Program-made: the position numbers and the translations under genes
The notes under the pieces: generated by a model
Told to the model about the DNA's origin: nothing
What the model saw: only the letters and a program-made list of their open reading frames with translations
The model's database searches: none
NCBI GenBank assembly: GCA_002050435.1
Contig: MWYV01000046.1
Location: 1 to 62,251 of the forward strand
DNA length: 62,251 bases
Reading direction: 5' to 3'
Source of the DNA: Chitinophagales bacterium 33-2
Lineage (GTDB): Bacteria > Bacteroidota > Bacteroidia > Chitinophagales > Chitinophagaceae
Shown: positions 1 to 9,305 of the stretch, one piece after another
How the letters are laid out: each line of letters starts with the position of its first letter
Numbering within the stretch: position 1 is the stretch's first letter

Positions 1-2235
1 GCCATAACCGGAGAAACCTATATCAGCCTGGCTTTTACAGACATTATGGGGTGGAATGCAAGTGATTTGCACAAAATAGTTGAATGGCATCAATACATTC
101 ATCCGGAAGACAAAGCAGCCACAATTGCATCCTACCAGCTTGCTCTTTCCCAAACGGGCAACAAAACCTGGCAGCAGGAATATCGTAATCTAAAAAAAGA
201 TGGCACTTATGCTTATGTTTCCGATCGCGCACTTATTATCAGGGATGATTTTGGAAAGCCCTTAAAAGTTGTGGGCGCCATTAAGGATATCACGGAACGC
301 AAACTGGCAGAAGAAGAACTGCGAAAAAGCAATGAAAAATTTCTTTATGCAAGTAAATCTGCTTCAGATGCCATTTACGACTGGGATATTGTAAAAGATG
401 AACTTTGGTGGGGTGAAGGTTTTAGAAATTTGTTTGGATACCAGCCAGAAGAATTTACGATTTCACTTTGGGAAAAACTGATTCATCCAAAGGACAAAAC
501 AAAAACTGGACAAAGCTTATTTAATGCATTGAGAGACCCGGCAGTATCTTTCCGGAAAGAAGAATACCGTTTACAAAAAATTGATAAAACCTACAGTCAT
601 GTGCTGGAAAGGGGTTATATCATCCGCAATGAAGCGGGCAAACCAACGAGGATGATCGGCTCCATCCAGAATATTTCAGAACAGAAACTGAATGAGGCGC
701 TTCTTGCAATGGAAAGAACGCTTTTTGAATTGTCGGCCAACCCTGATGCCGGCATTAAAGAAGTGGTGGATGTTATGATCCGCGAACTGGATGACATTCA
801 CCCGGAAGCTTCCATTGCATTCATCGTTTTAAAAGATGATCTTTCCCCGGAATATTGCGCGGCACCTGCCATTCCTGAACTTGAAAAACATTTGAAAGGA
901 AAGATCTACCCCCAGGATGGTTCATTTGGCGCTGCAATTCATCAAAAAAAATCCATTGCCGTTCATCTTGTAGAAGAAGATGAATTGTTTGTTCAGTACA
1001 AAGAGATCTTACAACCTTTTGGGTTCAAATCCTGCTGGTCTTTACCCATCCTTCGCAATACAGGAAAGGTGATCGGCTGCTTTACACTTTTCTTTAAAGT
1101 CACCAGGATACCCACTCCAAGGGAAAAGTTTACCGTCGAAAAATTGTCTAACATTTTCCGGATCATTTGGGAAAATTATTGGTCTTTGCATGAGATCAAA
1201 ACCGCCAAAGAAAGATTTGACCTTATGCTGAAAGCAACCCATGATCTAATATGGGACTGGGATCTCGAGACCAATCAAACTTACCGGGATCCTGAAGGCC
1301 TCAAAAATGTATATGGTTTGTTGGACGCAGCCAGGATACCCAACATTCATAAATGGCTTGAATTCGTTCACCCTGATGATCTCCAGAAAGTAAGTGAAAC
1401 CTTAAAAAATGTGGTGGATTCAAAAAAACAAAATCATTTTGAAATTGAATACCGGTTCCGGAAAGAGGATGGAAGTTATTCTTACGTTTTCGACAGAGGT
1501 ACCATTATCAGGGGTGCAAATGGGAAACCATTAAGAATGATTGGTGCGGCCCAGGATATTTCTGAAAGAAAAAGACTTGAAAAAGAATTGCTGAACCACG
1601 AACTGGAACATCAGAAGGCCATCAACAAAGCAACAATAGAGACCCAGGAACTCGAAAGAAGAGAGATCAGCAAAGAATTGCATGATAATGTGAACCAGGT
1701 GCTGACCACCACCAAGCTTTATCTTGAACTGGCTCTTGATAATTCAGAATTAAAAGATGAATTGATCAGTAAGTCAACAAAAAATATTATCTCTGTAATA
1801 AATGAGATCAGGGGATTGTCGCGGTCATTGATGGATCCAAGCATTGGTGACCTCGGTTTATTGGCTTCAATTCACGATCTTGTGGAAAGCATCAACCTTA
1901 CAGGTAAAATATTTGTTACCCTGGAGGCAGATGAAAAAATTGAATTGCTCTTTGATTCCGGCCAGCATCTAACCGTGTTCCGGATCACCCAGGAAGCCCT
2001 GAACAACGCAATAATACATGCGCAGGCCTCAAAGGTGAAAGTCGTATTTACAGTTTCCGGGCAAACAGCAATGGTAAGTATTGAAGATGATGGAATTGGG
2101 TTTGACCCGGAAAAAGTTAAACCTGGTATGGGTTTGAAAAATATTCAAAACAGGATTTACCTAATCAACGGAAAACATAAAATTGAAAGCATTCCTGGTA
2201 AGGGATCAAAAATATTAATTGAATTTCCTATTTAA
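1..2235 (+). CDS. PAS/GAF sensor histidine kinase, NarL type (5' end outside window)
   Basis: This is a cytoplasmic sensor kinase that should autophosphorylate on histidine and pass the phosphate to the response regulator encoded 21 bases downstream. The reading frame is open from base 1, so the gene begins upstream of the window and the Met at base 46 is unlikely to be its start. Counting from that Met, the domains are the end of a PAS/PAC unit (to about 95), a second PAS/PAC (about 98-212), a GAF-like domain (about 220-375), a third PAS/PAC (about 385-505), a HisKA_3 dimerisation helix with the motif RREISKELHDNVNQ (H is the phospho-acceptor) and a HATPase domain whose G1 box reads EDDGIGF and G2 box GMGLKNI. 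The two PAC motifs end in DI(T/S)ERK. No membrane segment is visible in the part present, although one could lie upstream. The ligand is unknown. Confidence 0.93.
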   Translation, partial: AITGETYISLAFTDIMGWNASDLHKIVEWHQYIHPEDKAATIASYQLALSQTGNKTWQQEYRNLKKDGTYAYVSDRALIIRDDFGKPLKVVGAIKDITERKLAEEELRKSNEKFLYASKSASDAIYDWDIVKDELWWGEGFRNLFGYQPEEFTISLWEKLIHPKDKTKTGQSLFNALRDPAVSFRKEEYRLQKIDKTYSHVLERGYIIRNEAGKPTRMIGSIQNISEQKLNEALLAMERTLFELSANPDAGIKEVVDVMIRELDDIHPEASIAFIVLKDDLSPEYCAAPAIPELEKHLKGKIYPQDGSFGAAIHQKKSIAVHLVEEDELFVQYKEILQPFGFKSCWSLPILRNTGKVIGCFTLFFKVTRIPTPREKFTVEKLSNIFRIIWENYWSLHEIKTAKERFDLMLKATHDLIWDWDLETNQTYRDPEGLKNVYGLLDAARIPNIHKWLEFVHPDDLQKVSETLKNVVDSKKQNHFEIEYRFRKEDGSYSYVFDRGTIIRGANGKPLRMIGAAQDISERKRLEKELLNHELEHQKAINKATIETQELERREISKELHDNVNQVLTTTKLYLELALDNSELKDELISKSTKNIISVINEIRGLSRSLMDPSIGDLGLLASIHDLVESINLTGKIFVTLEADEKIELLFDSGQHLTVFRITQEALNNAIIHAQASKVKVVFTVSGQTAMVSIEDDGIGFDPEKVKPGMGLKNIQNRIYLINGKHKIESIPGKGSKILIEFPI

Positions 2236-2256
2236 AAACCTCCATAATTATTTATA

Positions 2257-2904
2257 ATGGATAAGATAACCATCCTGATCGCAGATGACCACACCCTGGT
2301 AAGAGAAACCTGGAGTTTTATTTTAAATACAGATCCAAGGTTCCAGGTGATTGCAGAAAGTGGAAGTGGTGAAGAAGCCGTTGAACTGGCTAAACAATTA
2401 CGGCCACAGATCGTGATCATGGATATTAACCTTCCAGGCATGAATGGCATTGAAGCAACTTCCCTTATTCGGAAATTTTCTCCTGGCTCACGCATCCTTG
2501 GCGTTTCATTGCATACACAACCTACTTATGCGAGAAAGATGATGCAGAAAGGGGCTATGGGTTATGTAACCAAAAACTCATCACGTGAAGAAATGTTCAA
2601 AGCCATCCTTGAACTCCAGGCTGGAAGAAAATATATCTGCGATGAGATCAAAAACATTCTTTCCGAACAGGTAACCAGCGGAGAAGACCAGCAGGGTGGT
2701 TTGAATTCCCTTTCTCAAAGGGAGATCGAGATCATTACATTTATTAAAAAAGGCAACTCCTCCAAAGAAATAGCCGATACACTCAATATTTCTGTAAAAA
2801 CAGTGGAAGTGCACCGTTATAACATTCTCAAAAAGCTCAATCTGAAAAATGCTGCCGCGCTGGTAAATTTTATCAATAACAGTCAGCTGGATTTTGAAAA
2901 TTAA
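2257..2904 (+). CDS. NarL/FixJ-family response regulator
   Basis: This is a DNA-binding response regulator of 215 residues, the usual size for the NarL family. The receiver domain (about 1-125) has the acidic pair D10-D11, the phospho-acceptor D56 in IVIMDINLPG, a Ser/Thr-region VSLHT and the conserved Lys in GYVTKNSS. The C-terminal LuxR-type helix-turn-helix (about 147-205) contains LSQREIEIITFIKKGNSSKE and VKTVEVHR. It lies 21 bases behind the kinase gene on the same strand, so the two almost certainly form one operon and a cognate pair. The target genes cannot be read from the sequence. Confidence 0.95.
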   Translation: MDKITILIADDHTLVRETWSFILNTDPRFQVIAESGSGEEAVELAKQLRPQIVIMDINLPGMNGIEATSLIRKFSPGSRILGVSLHTQPTYARKMMQKGAMGYVTKNSSREEMFKAILELQAGRKYICDEIKNILSEQVTSGEDQQGGLNSLSQREIEIITFIKKGNSSKEIADTLNISVKTVEVHRYNILKKLNLKNAAALVNFINNSQLDFEN

Positions 2905-2939
2905 GTCCAGAAAATCAAAAGAATAAGAAATGCATTTAT

Positions 2940-2964
2940 TGTTGTGCTGCCCTTCGTAAATTTG
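2940..2964 (+). promoter_or_regulatory. Predicted valS promoter
   Basis: The box TAAATTTG at 2957-2964 matches the Bacteroidota -7 consensus TAnnTTTG. It would start transcription roughly 10-15 bases before the valS ATG. The -33 element is weak (TTTA or TTG triplets near 2935-2944). Confidence 0.55.
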
Positions 2965-2981
2965 CAGCCAAGTTTTATGGC

Positions 2982-5663
2982 ATGAGCACAACGCTTTCGA
3001 AAAATTTTGAACCGCAGCAAATAGAAGCAAAATGGTACCGTCACTGGATGGAGCAGGGTTATTTCAATAGTCTCCCTGACGAAAGAAAACCTTTTACGGT
3101 AGTCATTCCCCCTCCCAATGTTACTGGTGTGTTACACATGGGTCATACACTGAATGAAACCGTTCAGGATGTGCTGGTGCGCCATGCGCGGATGAGTGGA
3201 CTGAATGCCTGCTGGGTGCCTGGAAGCGATCATGCCTCCATTGCCACCGAAGCAAAAGTGGTGCAGATGCTTGAAAAAGAAAAAGGGATATCCAAACACC
3301 AGCTAAGCAGGGAAGCCTTTCTTGCACATGCATTTGAATGGAAAGAAAAATATGGTGGCATCATTTACCAGCAGATTAAAAAGCTGGGGTGTAGTGTAGA
3401 CTGGAACCGGGTGACGTTCACCATGGACGATCATTATTACAAAGCGGTTATCAAAGTATTTGTTGATCTCTATCAGAAAGGCCTCATTTACCGGGGCGCC
3501 AGGATGATCAACTGGGATCCTTCCGCGAAAACTGCATTGAGTGATGAAGAAGTGGAATACAAAGATGTCCAGGGAAAACTTTATTATGTAAAGTATGCGG
3601 TAAAGAAAAATGATCCTACTGAAAAAGATGCATTTGTACTGATCGCCACACAGCGCCCGGAAACCATTATGGGTGATACCGCGGTTTGCGTAAACCCGCA
3701 TGATGAACGCTATGCGCATCTTAAAGGAAGAAAACTGATCGTTCCGCTCGTGAACAGGGAAGTACCACTCATCTTTGATGAATATGTGGATCCTGCTTTC
3801 GGCACCGGCGCTTTGAAAGTGACTCCGGCGCATGACATTAATGATTACAATCTTGGATTGAAACACCATCTTCCTATTATCGATACTTTAAATGAAGACG
3901 GAACTCTTAGTGAAGCAGCAGAAGTTTTCGTTGGCCTCGACAGGTTTGAAGCCCGTAAAAAATCGATTGAAAAATTAAAAGAAGACGGGCTGCTGGATAA
4001 AGAAGAAATCTATAGTACAAGACTAGGCTACTCACAAAGATCCAGTGCAGTTGTTGAACCACGCATCTCAACCCAATGGTTTGTAAAAATGCGCGGATTG
4101 GCAGACAGTGCGCTGGAAACCGTTATTAATGGTGAAGTAAAGATTCACCCGGAAGAAAGATTTTTGGCTACTTATAAATACTGGCTGGAGCATATAAAAG
4201 ACTGGTGTATCAGCCGCCAGCTCTGGTGGGGACAAAGAATTCCTGCATGGTATGACGCAGATGGGAAATTTTATGTGGCAGAATCGCTTGGTGAAGCACA
4301 GTTGCAGGCTGCTGGGGCCAATGGAAAAAACCTTAGTGATGCTGATCTGCAAACTGCAGCGGCTAAAATTGAACTATTCCAGGATGAAGATGTGCTGGAT
4401 ACCTGGTTCTCTTCATGGCTTTGGCCGATGGAAGTCTTTAATGGTATTTCAGACCCAGGGAATAAAGAGATCGAATATTATTATCCGACATCGGTACTCG
4501 TAACGGGCCAGGATATTATTTTCTTCTGGGTGGCGCGCATGATCATGGCAGGCAAAGAATACAGAAAGGAAAAACCTTTTGACCATGTTTATTTCACCGG
4601 AATGGTGCGCGACAAGCAGGGAAGAAAAATGAGCAAGAGCCTCGGCAACTCACCCGACCTGCTGGAACTGATCGATAAGTTTGGAGCCGATGCCGTACGT
4701 TTTGGAATATTGATCGCCGCACCTGCAGGCAATGACCTTTTATTTGATGACAGCAGTTGCGACCAGGGACGCAATTTTAATAACAAGATCTGGAATGCGC
4801 TGAAACTGGTGAAGATGTGGGAGGAAAGAAAAGCTCCTGCACAAAACCATTCACCAACTGCTTCAAATTTTGCAATTGACTGGTTCGGACAACGCCTGAA
4901 CCAGGTGAAGCTGGAAGTGAAAGAAATGTATGGTCAGTTCAAATTGAGTGAAGCACTTAAAACCATTTATTCACTGATCTGGGATGATTTCTGCAGTTGG
5001 TACCTGGAATGGATCAAACCAGGTTTTGAACAACCTATGGATCCAAAAGTTTATGACCAAACGGTCAATTATTTTTCTGAATTGGTGCAATTGCTGCATC
5101 CATTTATGCCTTTTGTTACTGAAGAAATCTATCACCAGCTAAAAGAACGTACAGACGATCTGTGTATCAAACAATTTGTAAAGGCAGAGCAACCTTCTGA
5201 AGCCATTTTAGCAGAGGGTGGATTGTTAAAAGCGATCATTTCTGCTTTGCGTGATGCAAGAAATAAAAATAACATCAGGCCTAAAGACGCCATAATGCTG
5301 CATGTAATTGCAGAAGATCAACAGCAATACAAAACCATTGAAAATATTTTGGCAAAACAGGTAAATGCAACTTCAATTCATTTTAATAACCAACCGGTTT
5401 CAGGAGGAATTACCGTTGTAGTTGGAAGGGATAAATTTATTATTGAAACAGAACAGGAACATAACCTGGAAGCGCAAAAAGAACAACTGGAAAAAGACCT
5501 GGATTACCTGAAGGGCTTTTTGATTTCCGTTGACAAGAAACTAGGCAATGAAAGGTTTGTACAAAATGCAAAACCGGAGGTGGTGGAAATTGAAAAAAAG
5601 AAAAAAGCCGATGCCCTGGAAAAAATAAAAGCAATTGAAGAAAGTTTAGCAGGGATGGGATGA
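2982..5663 (+). CDS. valS: Valine-tRNA ligase
   Basis: The protein is a cytoplasmic class I aminoacyl-tRNA synthetase that charges tRNA-Val and edits misactivated threonine. Its 893 residues fit the family. The HIGH-type signature is HMGH at residues 52-55, just after PPPNVTGVL, and the KMSKS loop is at 549-553. The editing (CP1) domain lies between them, the anticodon-binding domain follows, and a Lys/Glu-rich C-terminal coiled coil typical of ValRS closes the protein. The start was chosen at the ATG at 2982, because the ATG at 2977 runs into a stop after one more codon. The gene stands alone behind its own promoter, and the next gene is convergent. Confidence 0.98.
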   Translation: MSTTLSKNFEPQQIEAKWYRHWMEQGYFNSLPDERKPFTVVIPPPNVTGVLHMGHTLNETVQDVLVRHARMSGLNACWVPGSDHASIATEAKVVQMLEKEKGISKHQLSREAFLAHAFEWKEKYGGIIYQQIKKLGCSVDWNRVTFTMDDHYYKAVIKVFVDLYQKGLIYRGARMINWDPSAKTALSDEEVEYKDVQGKLYYVKYAVKKNDPTEKDAFVLIATQRPETIMGDTAVCVNPHDERYAHLKGRKLIVPLVNREVPLIFDEYVDPAFGTGALKVTPAHDINDYNLGLKHHLPIIDTLNEDGTLSEAAEVFVGLDRFEARKKSIEKLKEDGLLDKEEIYSTRLGYSQRSSAVVEPRISTQWFVKMRGLADSALETVINGEVKIHPEERFLATYKYWLEHIKDWCISRQLWWGQRIPAWYDADGKFYVAESLGEAQLQAAGANGKNLSDADLQTAAAKIELFQDEDVLDTWFSSWLWPMEVFNGISDPGNKEIEYYYPTSVLVTGQDIIFFWVARMIMAGKEYRKEKPFDHVYFTGMVRDKQGRKMSKSLGNSPDLLELIDKFGADAVRFGILIAAPAGNDLLFDDSSCDQGRNFNNKIWNALKLVKMWEERKAPAQNHSPTASNFAIDWFGQRLNQVKLEVKEMYGQFKLSEALKTIYSLIWDDFCSWYLEWIKPGFEQPMDPKVYDQTVNYFSELVQLLHPFMPFVTEEIYHQLKERTDDLCIKQFVKAEQPSEAILAEGGLLKAIISALRDARNKNNIRPKDAIMLHVIAEDQQQYKTIENILAKQVNATSIHFNNQPVSGGITVVVGRDKFIIETEQEHNLEAQKEQLEKDLDYLKGFLISVDKKLGNERFVQNAKPEVVEIEKKKKADALEKIKAIEESLAGMG

Positions 5664-5710
5664 GGAGCAACGGCTAATCCAGGTTCAAATATTACGTTCG
5701 TGGTTTTTTT

Positions 5711-5850
5711 GGTTGAACGGTGGTTGAACAGTGGTTGAACGCTTGCCCGCCGAAGCAAAGCGAAGGTGGTGGTTGAATGCTTGCCTGCCACAGGTTGGGT
5801 GGTTGAAAAATGGTTGAACGGTAGTTGAACAGTGGTTGAAGCTTGCCCGC
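5711..5850. repeat. Imperfect tandem repeat of GGTTGAAC units
   Basis: In the gap between the convergent genes valS and the 5.9 kb peptidase gene, about eight copies of GGTTGAA(C) are spaced mostly 11-12 bases apart: near 5711, 5722, 5733, 5771, 5800, 5812, 5823 (AGTTGAAC) and 5834. They are interrupted by the sequences GCTTGCCCGCCGAAGC and GCTTGCCTGCC, and the block ends with another GCTTGCCCGC. No reading frame of note crosses it. The role is unknown. Confidence 0.8.
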
Positions 5851-5890
5851 GTTTCTTTACCCTAAAAAATCACAGAATAAAATGACACCA

Positions 5891-8668
5891 TCAATTCGGT
5901 ATCAACCCCACAGGCAAAATAAATTCATAAAACATGGCTCCTTTACCTTCTCCCTGTCTTAACCCATCATCCAGCAACCTGCTGATGCGGAATCCAAATG
6001 AAACTGGCAACTGGTTCCACCATTTTGTATCAAAAAATATTTCTGTGCCTGCACTCCGGAAATCACGTGTCAACAATTTATTGTCGGCATATACTCTTGA
6101 CAGATCATAAAAAATATTGGCGCGCACCCGCATCAGGTAAGCGATGTTGGCAAAACCAAAATCCGGATACAAAACTGGCAAATGGTAATTTGCAGCCAGC
6201 TTCCACATCCTTGAAAAATAATAATCACTATATCCGCGCGACATGGCAAACCGGTTACTGAAAGTAACATTACTGGTATCGGTTTCCTGTATCATTCCAT
6301 TCAACACAATACTGTGGTTGCCAAAAGAAGGAAGGAACAGGTTCCCATTGCCTACAAATTGAAATCCTTCCCTGCTGGTTAAATGCCGGTGCTGCAAACT
6401 GCCATTCCATCCAAACTTTGGAAAAATATGTTGAATTGCTCTTGGCAACACATGGGTAAAGTTCAGAAAATGGTGCAGGTAAGTGCTGTTTTCAGAAACA
6501 AAAGAATCTTTATAAAAACCAGTAGGCATTACACGGTTAAATACAAAATTGGAACCTAAATTCAGAAAACGGAAGTAATTGCCATTTGTAAAATTTAGAG
6601 GCAGCTGGTACCCTACTCTTGCTTCCACCTGGTTCAGGTCAAGCTGGTTTTGACGGAAGTTAAAACTCCGGTTGAAAACATATTCGGCTCCAGCAGTAAG
6701 CACAGGAAAAAGCGCACCATAAGCAGTGTTCCATCCAATTCCATGTGAAGTTTCATTCTGGTTATACCGGTAAAACAACTCATTTGAAAATGTGCTTAAT
6801 ATGTTATCACTGTACACACTGAAAGTAAATTCAGGATCGGAGTAATCGGGCCGCCAGCTATGAAAGTTAAAAAGGCCGGTTGAACCCGCGTACCTTTTAT
6901 GCGCATACCTTTTTGTTTCCTGAGTCAATATATTTTTTGAAAACGCAGGCACATGAACTGATGGTTGGCGCGACCAGGCAGAACCAGCAAGCTCCCTTCG
7001 CTGCAACCCATTCAGGCTTTCTCTTTTTAGTTGCAGCCCGGAGGTTGTAAAATGCGACCATACAATAGCATCACCAGATACTGCAGGATAATAATTGCCT
7101 GTCTGATCCGCTGTCAGCTGGGAAATGATTTTAGTTTTAATGTCGTAACTGAATACATCATCATTTCCATTCAGGTTGGACACAAAATATATAGATGATC
7201 CAGAAACGAAGGGTAAACCTGTTGTATGATGGCTATAGGGAATGATCTCTTCCCATTTTCCAGTACTGATGTCCAGCAGCTTTAGTGCAATCTGCGACTG
7301 TTGGTTTCTAACACTCACCACAATTTTATTCTCTTCCACAAACCTGGGCTGGATAAAAAAATCAGTTTCGTTTGGAGGAAATAATGCACGTGTGCTGCCA
7401 TCAGTGATATCGATCAGCCGAAGTTCGCTCTGCAGCGAATCATTCATTTTTACTGCCACTATTTTTTCCAGTGAGGGCGAAAGATCCGGTGTGTAATAAC
7501 GACCCTTTGAAGTGAGTTTCCTTTCTTTTCCTGAGTGGATATCCAGCAAAATAATATCACTGTAATTTAAAAGGCTCCACCGCGGGTGTGTACTGAATGC
7601 AGTGTAAGCAATCATCCCGGAACGGTAACTAAACCATTCTTCCTGGCTGATATTTTGAAGCGCAATCTTTGTTTCTTTACCGCCTGATAAAATATAAAAT
7701 GCTGGAATTTTATTAAAGGCCGATTTTAAGTAAATGAGACTATCGGTGCTAATAAATTGAGGATAAAAATAATTGGTGACCACTTTTGATTTTGAGGTTG
7801 ACACATCCCTTTCCTGCTGTACTTTTTTGTTTTCAGCATTCAATGCAGCTGTACGAAAAGCTTTAAAATCAATACCTGCATACTTTTTAACTGCTTTCTG
7901 AAAAGGATAAATCAATCCCTTAAAACCACTGGCATCCCGGGTAACCTGCTTCCAGAAATCCGCCCCATAATTTGCATAACCATAGTCTGCCAGTATATAA
8001 CCCAGCTGGTAGTGGTTGGGAATATAATCTTTAAAGGATCCATTGCGCAGTTTCATCCAGGAATAGTTTTTTCCTTCAGCAAAAAGGCTTTTGTAACCAC
8101 TTAAAAAATAAGGAAGGCGGCCTCTCCCCTGCGGACTAAAAACTGTTTCTGCAAAAACAGCATCGCCTTCAAAAAACCAGTTAGGTATGGTAAGGGCATT
8201 GGCAAAATCCTGTCCCTGCTCACCAAGAAGAAAAGAAAAAACTTTTGTAAGTCCGTTGTTGAAATTACTGTACTGCTGAACATGCCTGTATTCATGAATG
8301 GCCAGGTTTTCCTGCCAGGCAACATTTCCAAAATCAAAAATGGAAGAACCAGGCACCAGGTAAAATTCACTTCTGAAAGGGCCAAGTGCTACAAAGGCAT
8401 TAGCAGTTGTACTTCGGTTGTGCAACAACACATCGATCTTACGGATATCCGAACCAAGCTGGAATGATGTGTCAGCAGCCATACGATGAATGATCGTGGC
8501 AATCCTTTCAGCCTGCTCCGCGGCAGCGCCCTGGAAAATGATCCTTGATGTATCACTGTTGATCTGTTTCCACCTGAAGTAAGGCGGAAAACCTCCGAAC
8601 TGCTGTGCATTTCCCGACTCAAACGAAAGCAGTAGGATTACTAAAAACAATACAACGCTGTTCTTCAT
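5891..8668 (-). CDS. Secreted zinc-metallopeptidase-like protein with propeller and C-terminal barrel region
   Basis: This is a 925-residue exported protein of unestablished function. An N-terminal signal peptide (about 1-21, ending near GNAQQ) is followed by a peptidase-MA-like domain with the zinc motif HEYRH (H125, E126, H129) and a possible third ligand in WFFEGD (E167). Residues about 285-580 are rich in short beta-propeller-like repeats resembling the TolB/WD40 type (for example DIITGK/DISTGK-like turns). The last 300 residues are rich in aromatic-alternating strands with the terminal pattern FYEFILPVGLIPN, as expected for an outer membrane beta-barrel. The gene starts 22 bases after an Lrp-family regulator on the same strand and may be cotranscribed with it. 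Peptidase activity is inferred only from the motif. Confidence 0.8.
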   Translation of the reverse strand: MKNSVVLFLVILLLSFESGNAQQFGGFPPYFRWKQINSDTSRIIFQGAAAEQAERIATIIHRMAADTSFQLGSDIRKIDVLLHNRSTTANAFVALGPFRSEFYLVPGSSIFDFGNVAWQENLAIHEYRHVQQYSNFNNGLTKVFSFLLGEQGQDFANALTIPNWFFEGDAVFAETVFSPQGRGRLPYFLSGYKSLFAEGKNYSWMKLRNGSFKDYIPNHYQLGYILADYGYANYGADFWKQVTRDASGFKGLIYPFQKAVKKYAGIDFKAFRTAALNAENKKVQQERDVSTSKSKVVTNYFYPQFISTDSLIYLKSAFNKIPAFYILSGGKETKIALQNISQEEWFSYRSGMIAYTAFSTHPRWSLLNYSDIILLDIHSGKERKLTSKGRYYTPDLSPSLEKIVAVKMNDSLQSELRLIDITDGSTRALFPPNETDFFIQPRFVEENKIVVSVRNQQSQIALKLLDISTGKWEEIIPYSHHTTGLPFVSGSSIYFVSNLNGNDDVFSYDIKTKIISQLTADQTGNYYPAVSGDAIVWSHFTTSGLQLKRESLNGLQRRELAGSAWSRQPSVHVPAFSKNILTQETKRYAHKRYAGSTGLFNFHSWRPDYSDPEFTFSVYSDNILSTFSNELFYRYNQNETSHGIGWNTAYGALFPVLTAGAEYVFNRSFNFRQNQLDLNQVEARVGYQLPLNFTNGNYFRFLNLGSNFVFNRVMPTGFYKDSFVSENSTYLHHFLNFTHVLPRAIQHIFPKFGWNGSLQHRHLTSREGFQFVGNGNLFLPSFGNHSIVLNGMIQETDTSNVTFSNRFAMSRGYSDYYFSRMWKLAANYHLPVLYPDFGFANIAYLMRVRANIFYDLSRVYADNKLLTRDFRSAGTEIFFDTKWWNQLPVSFGFRISRLLDDGLRQGEGKGAMFYEFILPVGLIPN

Positions 8669-8690
8669 ATTCTTACAATTTTGCGGTGCA

Positions 8691-9167
8691 TTAATACACC
8701 ATCTTTACCACACCCATTACAAATACACTTTGCACATTTCCCACGTTTTCAATCGCACTTAGTTTATTCACATGGAAATTATAATAACTGTCCATATTTT
8801 CCGTGGCAACTTTTAGCATAAAATCAAATTCACCAGAAATCGTGAGGCATTCCAGCACTTCGTCCATATCAAGAATGTTCTGAATAAACTTTGCACCTGC
8901 ATTTTTACTGTGCTGCCTGAGCGATACATAACAGATCACCATCAACCCACGCCTTAATGCAGCTCCATTAACCACCGTAGTGTATTGCTGTATCACGCCG
9001 CTCTCTTCCATCCTGCGGATCCTTTCATGAACCGGCGTTGTACTCAGGTGTACCTGCTCTGCGATTTCCCTTATAGTCATCCGCGCATTGCGTTGTAAAA
9101 GTTTCAGTATCTCCCTGTCCTTTTCATCCGGCAAAGGCATTTCTTCTTTAGAAAAGGATTTAGCCAT
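8691..9167 (-). CDS. Lrp/AsnC-family transcriptional regulator
   Basis: A 158-residue regulator of the feast/famine family. The N-terminal winged helix-turn-helix has the typical start DEKDREILKLLQRNARMTIR and recognition helix LSTTPVHERIRRME. The C-terminal RAM ligand-binding domain contains GEFDFMLKV and ends with the usual GNVQSVFVMGVVKM. Lrp-type proteins bind amino acids or related metabolites and act as dimers to octamers. It is divergent from ahcY with 138 bases between the starts, so it may control that gene and itself, although no operator can be named. The peptidase gene follows 22 bases downstream. Confidence 0.95.
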   Translation of the reverse strand: MAKSFSKEEMPLPDEKDREILKLLQRNARMTIREIAEQVHLSTTPVHERIRRMEESGVIQQYTTVVNGAALRRGLMVICYVSLRQHSKNAGAKFIQNILDMDEVLECLTISGEFDFMLKVATENMDSYYNFHVNKLSAIENVGNVQSVFVMGVVKMVY

Positions 9168-9257
9168 AAATTATTCAACGTTTATCCTTCAAAATACCAT
9201 TATTATTACTCTTTTTCCTGTTTTCATTGAAAACTGTAGAAAATATGACTATTCAAC

Positions 9258-9265
9258 TACCTTTG
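9258..9265 (+). promoter_or_regulatory. Predicted ahcY -7 box
   Basis: TACCTTTG matches TAnnTTTG and lies 40 bases before the ahcY ATG, leaving a leader of about 30 bases. A clear -33 element is not seen. Confidence 0.55.
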
Positions 9266-9305
9266 TGGCATTGTTTATTTCGTCAAAATCATTTATTAAA
9301 TAGTT

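Noticed and set aside
5711..5850. CRISPR array
   Set aside because: The units are 7-8 bases with irregular short spacings and no spacers of 25-45 bases; no cas genes occur in the window.
9168..9305. A SAH riboswitch or other leader RNA before ahcY
   Set aside because: The predicted transcript leader is only about 30-40 bases and has no candidate structure.
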